Positions 40,511 to 49,264 are shown, counted from the stretch's first letter. The stretch is 64,000 nucleotides of DNA from Candidatus Coprousia avicola (GCA_018715125.1 DVMF01000011.1:37167-101166); one strand, 5' to 3'. A program made the numbers and translations. The notes: generated by a model not told the origin, from the letters alone.

Positions 40511-43500
40511 ATGCCCATCCCCCACCTGCACCGCGTAGACGAACGCCTCCACGAGCTCGGCCAGTCAGCCTCCGACGCCGCGCGCGACATCCTGAAAATC
40601 GCGTCCGACACCGCCGAGGAGCTGTCGACCATGGCGAGCGAGGACCTCGCGCACTTTGAGGAGCGCGACCGGCGCTTCAAAGAGGCGATCGGCGCGGAGT
40701 TCGACCGCGCCGTCAAACCGCTCCTGGAGCAGGCGTACCACTTGGCCCAGCGCATCGACGGCGTAGACGCCTACGTGCGCTCCATCAGCTCGCTCTATCG
40801 GCAGGAGCGAAGTGGCATGCTCGGTCTGAGCGATGCCTGGCAGGCCGGGTACGAGACCGAGCTCGACCCCTCGAACACGCTCGCCGACGCAGTGGGCGCC
40901 CTGCAGGGGTGCCTGGCCTCCGCCGAGCGCCTGCGCGACCAGATCGCCGCAAGCGCGCGGCTGCCGCGCCTCTTGCAGGACGGGGCCCCCTGCCAACAGC
41001 TCAGCCAAGTGATCGAGCAGGCAAAAGCCCTCTGCACGGGTCTGAGGGACCCGTTTCTCCAGCGGGAATATGACCGCATCGCCACGCGGCTCGCAAACGA
41101 CCCCGCTCTGGGCGGCGTCCCGCAGCACGCCAGCTTCGACGAACTCGAAGCGGAGGCGGAGCGGCGCGAGCGCGCCCGTGCCCGCGCCGCGGGGGAGGGC
41201 TTTGCCCAGATCCTCGCACCCCAGGAGGTCGAGCTGCTCGACACGCTCGCCAACCTCGCGCTCGACGCCCTCAAGACCCCCGCGCGGGAGACCTGCGATT
41301 TCCTGATGCTCGGCTGGCTCGCCTACCAGCTGCCGGACGGCCTCTTCACCCCCGAGTTCACCGATGACACGCCCGCCCTGCTCGATATCCCGGCGGCGTA
41401 TCGCGCATGTTACGCGGAGCGCCTCGACGGCGATTACCTCATCGTCCCCCAGCTGCTGGACCGCAGCGAGAACTCATCGTGCACGGTTGTGGGCAACCGT
41501 TCGCAGGCGCTCCCCCTCATGAGCCTCATCGCCGCGCAGGAGCTCGCCGGGACGCGCGCCGGGCGCCAGCGGTTCCTTATCATCGACCTCTCCGGCGCGG
41601 CCGCGGGGCTCGAGATCGACCTGCCCTTTATCCGCACGTGCCCCGAGCTCTTGGTAGCAGATGTCATCTCTGACCCGCAAGAGGCGCTGCGTGCGCTACG
41701 GGATGTGCTGGCCACCGTCATGCAAGGGGGCTACGCCACCACGCTCGACATGGTGGAGCAGACGGGCGGTGTTGCCGGCAACCACGCGCCGCTCCTCACC
41801 GTCATCGCCATCAACATGCCGCCTGCCGTGGACGAGAGCTGGGCAGAGGCGCTCGTCAACATCGCCACGCACGGCCACCACGCCGGCGTCAACCTGCTGA
41901 TGAACACCGTGCCCCCGGCCGAGGGCGAGGTGCGGCGCGGCACGTACAACCTGCTCGCCAGCCTGCCCGAGGAGAACCTCATCATCGATTGCGCCGACGA
42001 CGGCTATCGGGTCTGGGGCACCAAGCTCTTTTGCGAGGAGACGAGCTGGGCGGCGCTCGAGAGCATCCAGCAGGCGCTTGCCAGCGAGCGTGCGGCCGCG
42101 GCGGCACGCTACCGCGGGCTCGCGGGCCTGGTGCCCGCCGAGCGCATGGGCGCGGGCGACCCCACCGACAAGCTCTCCATCCCCTTTGGCTTCATGCCCG
42201 ACGGGGCGCCGCTTGCGCTCGAGTTCGGCGATGCGGTGGCCGACGGCCTCTCGCACTTCGCCCTCGCCACCGGCACCACCGGCACGGGCAAAACATCGCT
42301 TCTGCATGCCATCATCCTTTCCGGCCTTGCCACCTATGGGCCCGACGACCTCAGGCTCTACCTGCTCGACTTCAAGCAGGGCGTCGAGTTTGAGGTGTAC
42401 GCGCAGTACCGCCTGCCCCACGTGCGCGTTGTCGCCCTCGACGCCGACCAGGCGTTTGGCGCGAGCGTGCTCGAGGAGCTGTACACCGAGCTGCAGCGGC
42501 GCGCCAAGCTCTACCAGGAACTCGGGGTGACCAGCTACGCCGCCGCGCGCCGCGCCTCGCCGTCGCCGCTCCCCCGCTACCTCGTGGTGCTCGATGAGTT
42601 CCAGGTCCTCCTCACCGAGGCGACCGACCGGCGCGCCGCCAATCGCGCCGCAGCCGTCTTGCGCACGTTCTTCCAGACGGCGCGCGCCTTTGGCATGCAC
42701 TTCATCCTCTCCACGCAGGCACTCGCCTCGCTCAACTTGGGCTGCAGCATGAGCGACCGCGACCTCTCGCAGGTAAACGTGCGCATCGCACTCAACAACT
42801 CCGAGGCCGAGTTTGCGAAGCTCTTTGGCGACCGCGTCGCCGCCGACGCGCGCCGCCTGCTCGGCAAAGAGAAGGGCTCCGGCGTCTACCTCGTCGACAA
42901 GGATGCCGCCGAGCCCGACCTCCGCCCCTTCCGCTTTGTCTATTGCGACGATGCCGAGAAGGCGCGCGTGCTCCGCGCCGTTGAGGAGCGCTATGCCGGC
43001 GTGGACGCGGAGCCCGCCTTTGTCTACCGTGGCATGGACACACCGCGCCTGAGCGCGTGCGCGGCCTTTGCCGCCGCGAGCACGCCCGCCGCGCCGGGCA
43101 CCCCCGACGGGGCGCCCCTGCGCATCGCCCTGGGCGAGCCCGCGCGCATGGGCCAGGCAAGCTCCCTCGAGATCAGTCCCACGCGCCGCTCCACCCTCAT
43201 CGCCACCTCCGTCTCATCCGACATGGTCGACCGTCTTGAGGCGGCCTACATCGCCGGCGCCGTAGCCGCCACGCCGGGCGCGGGCGCCAACGTCTACGTG
43301 CTGGACGCGCACCTTGCCGCCGGCGACGGGACCCGCACCGCGACCGAGGCCGTCTGCCGGTGGGCGAGCGGACGCGTGCGCATGGCGCGCTCGTGGGCCG
43401 AGATGGTCGAGGCGCTCGACGGTATCGCCCGCGAGCTCAAAAAGCGCGCGATGGGCGCGGGCGGCAAAGAGATGCTCTTCGCCGTGCTGGGAGACCATCA

Positions 43501-44131
43501 GCTCGCCGAACCCCTCGCCGCCTTTGTGGCGGGACGCGACCTCGGCACGTGGCGGCAGATGTCCCCCACCGCCACGCCGGCCGTATCTGCCCCGGCAGAC
43601 GAGCCCTCGCACCAACCGGCGACGCCAGCGAGCCAGACCTCGCCCGACGCCAGCGCCCCGGGCATCCCGCACCTCGATTCCTTTGAGGAGATGCTCGCCA
43701 AGATCAACGCCCTCAACGATGCGTGCGCAGACGACGCCGCCCACGCTGCCGACACGGCGGGCGAGGGAGCCCCGCGCGATGCGGCCACCCCGGCGGGCGC
43801 GAAAGACGCGACGGCCGCGCCGCCGGTGCTCGCCGACAGGCGCACGTTTGGCGACCTCGCGGAATACGGCCATACGCGCGGCATCGCCTGCGCGCTCTTC
43901 AACACGGACTACCTCGCCGTCAAGGACATGCACTACGAGACCCTGCCCAAGATGGCGTGGCGCGTGGTGCACGGACTCTCCGACAACCAATGCCACTTCA
44001 TCATCCCCGACATCAACCCGGCGGCCCTGCGCGACAACACCGCTGTTATGTGGGACGGCGCACACCCGCCCCTCGTCTTCAAACCCTATCTAATCGACGC
44101 GGAGAACCTGCCGCCGCTTCCCGCGCGGTAA
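40511..44131 (+). CDS. FtsK/EssC-type ATPase without membrane segments
   Basis: A 1206-residue ATPase. Residues 1-250 are helical. A first FtsK/HerA-like module (about 310-530) has lost Walker A. The second (about 560-850) is intact: Walker A GTTGTGKT (588-595), Walker B LVVLDE (D695, E696), and ILSTQALASL. A third module (about 880-1010) is again degenerate. EssC proteins of type VII systems likewise chain several ATPase modules, but they carry transmembrane helices and often FHA domains, neither of which is seen here. The C-terminus is linked by a Pro/Ala/Thr-rich stretch (about 1015-1100) to a last domain. It may move or unfold protein in the cytoplasm. Confidence 0.8.
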   Translation: MPIPHLHRVDERLHELGQSASDAARDILKIASDTAEELSTMASEDLAHFEERDRRFKEAIGAEFDRAVKPLLEQAYHLAQRIDGVDAYVRSISSLYRQERSGMLGLSDAWQAGYETELDPSNTLADAVGALQGCLASAERLRDQIAASARLPRLLQDGAPCQQLSQVIEQAKALCTGLRDPFLQREYDRIATRLANDPALGGVPQHASFDELEAEAERRERARARAAGEGFAQILAPQEVELLDTLANLALDALKTPARETCDFLMLGWLAYQLPDGLFTPEFTDDTPALLDIPAAYRACYAERLDGDYLIVPQLLDRSENSSCTVVGNRSQALPLMSLIAAQELAGTRAGRQRFLIIDLSGAAAGLEIDLPFIRTCPELLVADVISDPQEALRALRDVLATVMQGGYATTLDMVEQTGGVAGNHAPLLTVIAINMPPAVDESWAEALVNIATHGHHAGVNLLMNTVPPAEGEVRRGTYNLLASLPEENLIIDCADDGYRVWGTKLFCEETSWAALESIQQALASERAAAAARYRGLAGLVPAERMGAGDPTDKLSIPFGFMPDGAPLALEFGDAVADGLSHFALATGTTGTGKTSLLHAIILSGLATYGPDDLRLYLLDFKQGVEFEVYAQYRLPHVRVVALDADQAFGASVLEELYTELQRRAKLYQELGVTSYAAARRASPSPLPRYLVVLDEFQVLLTEATDRRAANRAAAVLRTFFQTARAFGMHFILSTQALASLNLGCSMSDRDLSQVNVRIALNNSEAEFAKLFGDRVAADARRLLGKEKGSGVYLVDKDAAEPDLRPFRFVYCDDAEKARVLRAVEERYAGVDAEPAFVYRGMDTPRLSACAAFAAASTPAAPGTPDGAPLRIALGEPARMGQASSLEISPTRRSTLIATSVSSDMVDRLEAAYIAGAVAATPGAGANVYVLDAHLAAGDGTRTATEAVCRWASGRVRMARSWAEMVEALDGIARELKKRAMGAGGKEMLFAVLGDHQLAEPLAAFVAGRDLGTWRQMSPTATPAVSAPADEPSHQPATPASQTSPDASAPGIPHLDSFEEMLAKINALNDACADDAAHAADTAGEGAPRDAATPAGAKDATAAPPVLADRRTFGDLAEYGHTRGIACALFNTDYLAVKDMHYETLPKMAWRVVHGLSDNQCHFIIPDINPAALRDNTAVMWDGAHPPLVFKPYLIDAENLPPLPAR

Positions 44132-44173
44132 CCCGCCCCGCATCTGCCACCCCACCCCGACGAAAGGAACACC

Positions 44174-44449
44174 ATGGCAAGAGGACAGCAAGCAGTAGAG
44201 GCCATGCACGACATGGAAAAAGAGCTCCTCAAAGTACTCGAGATGCAGAAGGAGACGAGCGAGCACCTCGTCCGCGCGTACGCCACCGTGCAGGAAGAGT
44301 GGAACGACGAGAAGTGCCGAGAGCTCCAGCGCGTGATCAGCGATATCACCGCCAAGATCCAGGCGCCCTACACCGACATCCACGAGTGCATCACGCGCGT
44401 GCAGCTGCTGCGCGGCGCGCTTGAGGACTACCTGAGCATCCGCGTATAG
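44174..44449 (+). CDS. WXG100-like helical hairpin protein
   Basis: A 91-residue protein of two long helices with a central turn at EEWNDEKC (about 47-54), a W-x-D variant of the WXG100 turn often seen in Firmicutes. No signal peptide or membrane segment. AAAGGAA precedes the ATG. Such proteins are usually dimeric substrates or chaperones of type VII ATPases, and its place directly after the EssC-like gene supports this. Confidence 0.65.
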   Translation: MARGQQAVEAMHDMEKELLKVLEMQKETSEHLVRAYATVQEEWNDEKCRELQRVISDITAKIQAPYTDIHECITRVQLLRGALEDYLSIRV

Positions 44450-44476
44450 CGGCCCGGGCGCACTATCTGAGAGGAC

Positions 44477-45001
44477 GTGGTGGGCGTGGCCCGCGATGTG
44501 GAAGAACTTGCCGCTTTTCGCGCGAGCGCCGAGCGGCTCGACAGCGTGATGCGCGAGCAGGACCGCATCATCGAGCGCATCATGTGCGACCTGCAGCAGA
44601 CGATGGAGGACCGCATCCGCGAGGTGCGGGGGCTCCGCGAAGAGGCCGAGGCGACCGCGCGCACGGCTGAGGACAAGCTGTGGCACATCGACCACGATGT
44701 GCGCTACGCGCATTCCGACGACGAGCGGCTCGACTACTGGCAGGAGACCCGCCGCCAGGCGGTGCTGCTCGCCGAGGCCAAGGCGGAGGCCGAGACGCGC
44801 GCCCGTCGCGCCGCCGACTACGAGGCCCAGCTCATCGAGCGCAAGCGGGAGTTCGACGACGCCGTCTTCAAGGTGACGCAGATCCTGGAGGGGCCGGGCA
44901 ACCGCTACACCGAGACCCTCGGCCTCTCCGTTGCCCAACTCGAGCGCGCCCTCGACGAGTATTACGCCGTCGACGTCTCCGTCAACACCAAGCACCTCTA
45001 A
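44477..45001 (+). CDS. Coiled-coil protein of the conjugation/ATPase operon
   Basis: A 174-residue, Glu/Arg/Ala-rich protein predicted to be one long coiled coil through most of its length, with a more globular C-terminus (FKVTQILEGPGNRYTE onward). No cysteine pair, membrane helix or enzymatic motif. Three GTG codons (44477, 44480, 44486) could start it; AGAGG at 44470 favours 44480. It may be a scaffold for the ATPase or an LXG/WXG-like partner. I do not recognise a family. Confidence 0.65.
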   Translation: MVGVARDVEELAAFRASAERLDSVMREQDRIIERIMCDLQQTMEDRIREVRGLREEAEATARTAEDKLWHIDHDVRYAHSDDERLDYWQETRRQAVLLAEAKAEAETRARRAADYEAQLIERKREFDDAVFKVTQILEGPGNRYTETLGLSVAQLERALDEYYAVDVSVNTKHL

Positions 45002-45022
45002 CGATTGCCAAAGGAGTCGGCC

Positions 45023-45817
45023 ATGATCAAGCTACCCGATACCCCCGCCGAGCGCATCAACATAGGAAGCGCCCTCTCGTTCGCCACGCTTAAAACCGCC
45101 ATCGAGCAGCTGGTGGGCACCCACGGCCTGCCCATGGTGGTCGAGGTGACCGAGGTCAAGCCCGCCGGCTTTCTGAGAGATTCCGTCGAGGGGCTCGTCA
45201 TCACGCACGCCACGGAGCCGCGCAAGTACTCGAAGGCGGTGCTGACGCAAGAGGGCTCGGGGCTCTCGACCCGCCTTATGGTCTACTACGTGGGCACCGA
45301 CAAATACACCCGCAATATGCGCTCTGCCGAGATGACACGGCGCAACCACGCCATCCTATCGGGCGTCACCCGCATGCTCAACGCAGATAAGGCGCAGCAG
45401 CAGGAGATGTATTACGAGGACATGGGGCAGGTGGTGATGCAAGCGATCGACATGGTGCAAAGCGGCGCCGTGAGGCCCACCGCGCCGGCGCCCGCCCCCG
45501 CGCGGCAGCCGCAGCCGGCGCCCGCACCGCGACCGACACCTGCGCCCGCGCCGCAGCCGCAATCGACATCGCGGCCCGCCCCGGCAACGCAACCCTCGTC
45601 CCCATCGCACACGACTCCTGAACCCGCGCCCGCACCGCAGCCTCGCACCGTTCCCCTCGACCAAGTGGAGGGACCGCGGGCCAAAGCCGTCTGCACCTGC
45701 CCCCATTGCGGCGTCAAGGTACGCGTGACCGTGCCCAACGCCGATTGCCAGGTAAGCGTCACCTGCGGGAAATGCCATCAGAAATTCCCGCTCGAGGTGC
45801 GCCGGAAGCGCTCATAA
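45023..45817 (+). CDS. Two-domain protein with Pro-Ala linker and zinc ribbon
   Basis: A 264-residue protein. Residues 1-150 form an unrecognised globular domain (LPMVVEVTEVKPAGFLRD, YVGTDKYTRNM). A Pro/Ala/Gln-rich linker follows (about 155-215). The last 45 residues form a zinc ribbon, CTCPHCGVKVRV then CGKCHQKF, like the MJ0042-type fingers. The first domain may interact with the ATPase or helical partners, and the finger could bind a protein or nucleic acid. AAGGAG precedes the ATG at 45023. No membrane segment. Confidence 0.7.
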   Translation: MIKLPDTPAERINIGSALSFATLKTAIEQLVGTHGLPMVVEVTEVKPAGFLRDSVEGLVITHATEPRKYSKAVLTQEGSGLSTRLMVYYVGTDKYTRNMRSAEMTRRNHAILSGVTRMLNADKAQQQEMYYEDMGQVVMQAIDMVQSGAVRPTAPAPAPARQPQPAPAPRPTPAPAPQPQSTSRPAPATQPSSPSHTTPEPAPAPQPRTVPLDQVEGPRAKAVCTCPHCGVKVRVTVPNADCQVSVTCGKCHQKFPLEVRRKRS

Positions 45818-45852
45818 CCCACCGACCACATCACCCTGAAAGCAAGGATCCC

Positions 45853-46287
45853 ATGGCAGAAAAGAAATCGAAGATAACCATCGGCCCCGACGGAAGCATC
45901 CATGTGGACGGGGAGGAAGAGCCTGGAACTTCGTCCGACACATCAATCGATTCCGATGGAACCATCCACATACATGGCGAAGAACACAAATCCGAAACGT
46001 CTGCCAGACAATCCGATAAGTCGCCAAAGCAGAAGGCCAAGCAGGAGAACAAGAACTCCAAGGTCAACGCATCCGCAGAAGCGGGCGCAACAGAACATGG
46101 AGATGAGTCGCAAAACCCTGATGACTCCAGCGACTCTGAGGGATGTTTCGGCTGCGTATTCATCATCGCTTTAATCGCAGCCGCCGCCTACGCTCAGTTC
46201 GGCCTCGGCATCCCCATTATCGGCGTGCTCGGTATGGCGTTCGGTTTATGGGCAGTTGTGATGTTCATCAAAGCTCTTTTTAAATAG
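45853..46287 (+). CDS. Membrane protein with two DGxIHV motifs (paralog 1)
   Basis: A 144-residue protein. The N-terminus carries the motif twice: ITIGPDGSIHVDGEE (about 8-22) and SIDSDGTIHIHGEE (about 31-44). A Lys/Ser/Glu-rich disordered stretch follows, then two hydrophobic helices (about 98-115 and 119-140) with C-F-G-C before the first. The next two genes share the N-terminal motif, so this is a tandem family. The DNA is less GC-rich than the ATPase gene. The motif might be a recognition tag for the conjugation or ATPase machinery. Confidence 0.7.
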   Translation: MAEKKSKITIGPDGSIHVDGEEEPGTSSDTSIDSDGTIHIHGEEHKSETSARQSDKSPKQKAKQENKNSKVNASAEAGATEHGDESQNPDDSSDSEGCFGCVFIIALIAAAAYAQFGLGIPIIGVLGMAFGLWAVVMFIKALFK

Positions 46288-46342
46288 AAGACATCGGAAT
46301 ACAGCCGTCTTCTGCGCGCTGCGACCATCGTAAGGAATTCCC

Positions 46343-46774
46343 ATGACAGCAAAGAGGCCTAAGATCGCCATCGATCCCGACGGGACCATCCACGTGGACG
46401 ATAAAGAGAAGACCGCCGTGCCTCCGCACTCCAAAAGCGACCAAAACGCCCCCACCCGCGCTTCCCACGGAAACGCCGGCACCCCGAATCAAACAAAGGC
46501 GCGCGGCACCGTGCGTTACAAAACCGCCGAGCAGATTGCCCGAGAGATGGCAGCAGCAGATCACGCCCCTAGACAGGCAGTGCCAAAGCATAAGGCGCAA
46601 TCAGCTGAGCCCCCTCATAAGGCCGTAGCTTATTTCTGGGGATTTGCCGCCCTTGTGGGCACCATCGCCATTCCCTTTGGATTGTTGACCGGGACGTTCC
46701 CCCTCGCCGCATGCGGCGCCGCAGCTATTCTCATCTCTTTACTGGCGACCAAGCGCTATCGCGACAGATCATAA
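46343..46774 (+). CDS. Membrane protein with DGxIHV motif (paralog 2)
   Basis: A 143-residue paralog of the preceding protein. IAIDPDGTIHVDDKEK near the N-terminus matches its motif; a polar, disordered region (about 25-93) leads to two hydrophobic helices (about 95-112 and 115-133) and a basic end. GTAAGGAA precedes the ATG. Spacing of about 55 bp and the same strand suggest one transcript with the upstream series. Confidence 0.7.
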   Translation: MTAKRPKIAIDPDGTIHVDDKEKTAVPPHSKSDQNAPTRASHGNAGTPNQTKARGTVRYKTAEQIAREMAAADHAPRQAVPKHKAQSAEPPHKAVAYFWGFAALVGTIAIPFGLLTGTFPLAACGAAAILISLLATKRYRDRS

Positions 46775-46817
46775 TCGCGCCTACGCCAGTTGCCATACAT
46801 ACGTAGAAAGGTGACCT

Positions 46818-46954
46818 GTGCCCCAGCAGAACAAGCCGAAAGTGACCATCGGACCCGACGGCACCATTCATGTAGACGATGACAGGCACAGGGTGGCAGA
46901 CTCATCACGGTCCGCTCGTCGACCACACCTGCCGCCAACTTCCCAGAAAGCGTG
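46818..46954 (+). pseudogene. 3'-truncated third DGxIHV paralog
   Basis: A GTG start with GAAAGGTGA upstream opens a frame whose first 20 codons (KPKVTIGPDGTIHVDDD) match the two paralogs before it. After about 35-45 codons the frame runs into the antisense strand of dhaM and has no membrane helices, although it stays open to 47204. It is best read as a remnant cut off by a deletion or insertion that joined this cluster to the dha genes. Confidence 0.65.
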
Positions 46955-47341
46955 CTATACCTTGGACTTTGCCGCCACCTCGGCAAGCGCTGCCACGATA
47001 TCATCGAGGCCGGCGCCTGCTTGCGCGCGCACCGTTGCCTCGACGGCGCCTTCCACAAAAGGACAGTCCGCAAGGCGCACGCGCGCATCATCCCGATCCT
47101 CGAGCACCATCTTGGCCGTGAGCGCAGCTGACCCCATATCGACGATGACCACCACGCCGTCCGGGCCGTCCACCGTATCGATGGCCGCCTCGATGGCCTC
47201 ATAGCTCGTGCCGAACGAGCCGTCCTCAAGCCCGCCCGCACAGGCAACGGGCGCCGTCGGCGCCATCATCTTGACGTAATCCGCCAGCGCCTCGGCAAGC
47301 GCAGGGGAATGAGAAACCAGAACCGTGCCTACCATGGGCAT
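46955..47341 (-). CDS. dhaM: PTS-dependent dihydroxyacetone kinase, phosphotransferase subunit DhaM
   Basis: A 128-residue EIIA-Man-like protein with phospho-accepting H11 in VLVSHSPALAE. It passes phosphate from HPr to the ADP held by DhaL. GDGVVVIVDMGSA fits the fold's central strands. It lacks the HPr and EI-like domains present in E. coli DhaM. The gene lies 30 bp after the fused DhaK-DhaL gene and ends inside the remnant of the opposite-strand paralog. Because DhaM is present, the kinase should be PEP- rather than ATP-dependent. Confidence 0.88.
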   Translation of the reverse strand: MPMVGTVLVSHSPALAEALADYVKMMAPTAPVACAGGLEDGSFGTSYEAIEAAIDTVDGPDGVVVIVDMGSAALTAKMVLEDRDDARVRLADCPFVEGAVEATVRAQAGAGLDDIVAALAEVAAKSKV

Positions 47342-47371
47342 CCTCCTATCGCGTGTCTACACCTCGGCACC

Positions 47372-49129
47372 CTAAGCGGCACCGTCGGAACGAGCACCCT
47401 CAGCCGCCACAGCCTTGGCAACCGCGTCCAAACAGTAGGCAAACGAGGCGGCACCGGGGTCCTTGTGCCCCGCCGAGCGCTCGCCCAGATAGCTCGCGCG
47501 GCCCTTGCGCGCAACGAGCGGAATGGTTGCCTCGGCACCGTCTGCCGCCGCCCGCGCCGCTCGCGACAGCGCCTCGGCAGCCGGCACCTCCGCTGCGAGC
47601 GAATCCTTGAGCGACGCGAGCGCCGGCACCATCGCATCGATCATCGTCTTGTCACCCGGGGCGCCGCCCGCCAGCTCCTCGATGCCGGCAAGCCCCTCCT
47701 CGAGCCCTTGCGCAAAGACGGCGAGCGAGAGCGTGCCCGCGCGCTTCACCGCAACCGAAAGCTTGCGCAGCAGCGTGCCGTACAGCGGACCGGACGAGCC
47801 TCCCACCTTGGAGATGATGGTCATCGCCGCCTTGCGGAGCAGAGTCGCCGCATCACCGGTGCCAAGCTCGGGCAGCTGCGCGCGCACCGCATCGAAGCCG
47901 CGCGCCATGTTGATGCCGTGATCGGAGTCGCCGATAGGCATGTCGAGCTCCGTCAGCTCGTCTTTATGAACATCCAGGGTATCCGCCACCGCCGCGAGCA
48001 CGCGGGCAACCCGCTCCGTCGCCGGGTCTAGGGCGCCGGAGGGCTCGGGGCGCGTCTCGCCCGCACGCGCCGACGCGACAGGCACCGCGCCAGCAGAGGC
48101 CGGCGCGAGTGCGGCAACCTCCTTGGCAGGCGCGGCAGCCCCCTCCCGCCAGACAACGGCATGAGCCGGGGCGGCGAGCAGGCGCTCGAGCTCCTCATCC
48201 AGGCGCAGGACGGAGATCGAGAACCCGCGCATCTCCAGCGAGGTCATATAGGGGCCCATGTAGCTCTGCGCCACCGTGATGCCGCGGGATGCCAGCACAT
48301 CGTGCACCCGGTTCGAAACGATGGCGAGCTCGTAGGGCGGCGTGCCGCCCGCACCGTTTACCAGCACTGCCACGCGCGCGTTCGCGTAGTCGAGATCGGC
48401 GAGAATCTTCTCAAGTATCTCGTCCACCATAGCGTCCGCCGGCTCCATCGCGGCGCGGCGCACCCCGGGCTCGCCGTGAATCCCGACACCCATCTCCATC
48501 TCGTCGTCGGCAAGGGTGAAACCGGGCTTGCCCGCCGCCGGCACCGTGCACGGCTCGATGGCGACACCCATGGTACGGACGTTGGCGATGACCTTCTTCG
48601 CCACGCGCTCGACCTCAGCGAGGTCCGCGCCCGCCTCCGCTGTCGCGCCCGCGCACTTGTGCACGAAGACCGTGCCCGCCACGCCGCGGCGCCCGACGGT
48701 AAACGACGAGCCGTCGACCGCGACATCGTCGTCCACCACCACATAAGCGACGTTGACGCCCTCCTCTGCCGCCTCCGAGGCCGCCATCTTGAAGTTGACG
48801 ACGTCGCCGGTATAGTTCTTGACAATCAGAAGCACACCGGTCGCGCCCGGCGCCACCGCGTCGATGGCGGCCTTTACGCGATCCTCGGCCGGCGATGTGT
48901 AGATGGCGCCGCCCACGGCGGCATCGAGCATGCCCTCGCCCACATACCCCAGATGAGCCGGCTCGTGGCCCATGCCGCCGCCGGAAACGAGGGCAACCTT
49001 GCCGGTCTTGCGGCGCGCTCGCACCACGATATCGTCAGCCGCCTTGGCGATAATGCCCGGGTAGGTCTTTACGTAGCCGTCGACCACTTGACGCTCGACG
49101 TCCTCCGGCCTGTTGATGAATTTCTTCAT
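47372..49129 (-). CDS. dhaK-dhaL: Fused dihydroxyacetone kinase DhaK-DhaL
   Basis: A 585-residue protein joining both kinase halves. DhaK (1-325) has GGGMGHEPAH (50-59) and H218 in GVGIHGEPG, which binds dihydroxyacetone covalently. An Ala/Pro-rich linker (about 328-368) leads to DhaL (about 370-575) with the nucleotide/magnesium motif PIGDSDHGINM (D396, D401, D403). Fused K-L chains are typical of ATP-dependent kinases (Citrobacter, eukaryotes), whereas PTS-dependent systems have separate genes, yet dhaM lies next to it. GAGGAG precedes the ATG; a TACAAT -10 (49168-49163, minus strand) may be its promoter. Confidence 0.9.
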   Translation of the reverse strand: MKKFINRPEDVERQVVDGYVKTYPGIIAKAADDIVVRARRKTGKVALVSGGGMGHEPAHLGYVGEGMLDAAVGGAIYTSPAEDRVKAAIDAVAPGATGVLLIVKNYTGDVVNFKMAASEAAEEGVNVAYVVVDDDVAVDGSSFTVGRRGVAGTVFVHKCAGATAEAGADLAEVERVAKKVIANVRTMGVAIEPCTVPAAGKPGFTLADDEMEMGVGIHGEPGVRRAAMEPADAMVDEILEKILADLDYANARVAVLVNGAGGTPPYELAIVSNRVHDVLASRGITVAQSYMGPYMTSLEMRGFSISVLRLDEELERLLAAPAHAVVWREGAAAPAKEVAALAPASAGAVPVASARAGETRPEPSGALDPATERVARVLAAVADTLDVHKDELTELDMPIGDSDHGINMARGFDAVRAQLPELGTGDAATLLRKAAMTIISKVGGSSGPLYGTLLRKLSVAVKRAGTLSLAVFAQGLEEGLAGIEELAGGAPGDKTMIDAMVPALASLKDSLAAEVPAAEALSRAARAAADGAEATIPLVARKGRASYLGERSAGHKDPGAASFAYCLDAVAKAVAAEGARSDGAA

Positions 49130-49264
49130 GGGATAGGGCTCCTCTCACTCCTCATTGGCCCCATTGTACCCAGCCGGTAAAGCCCGGTCCCGCAGCTCGG
49201 CGGTGCCAAAACCGTCGCAGGAGATAGGGGGCGGCGATACCGCTCGGCTTTCGGTGAACGGTAG

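Noticed and set aside
36986..46774. A classical type VII (Ess/ESX) secretion system
   Set aside because: No EsaA, EssA, EssB or membrane-anchored EssC is present, and the ATPase has no transmembrane segments; only ATPase and WXG100-like parts resemble it.
46955..47204. Continuation of the third motif gene to 47204
   Set aside because: This part is antisense to dhaM and shares nothing with the paralogs; the open frame is a GC-rich shadow.
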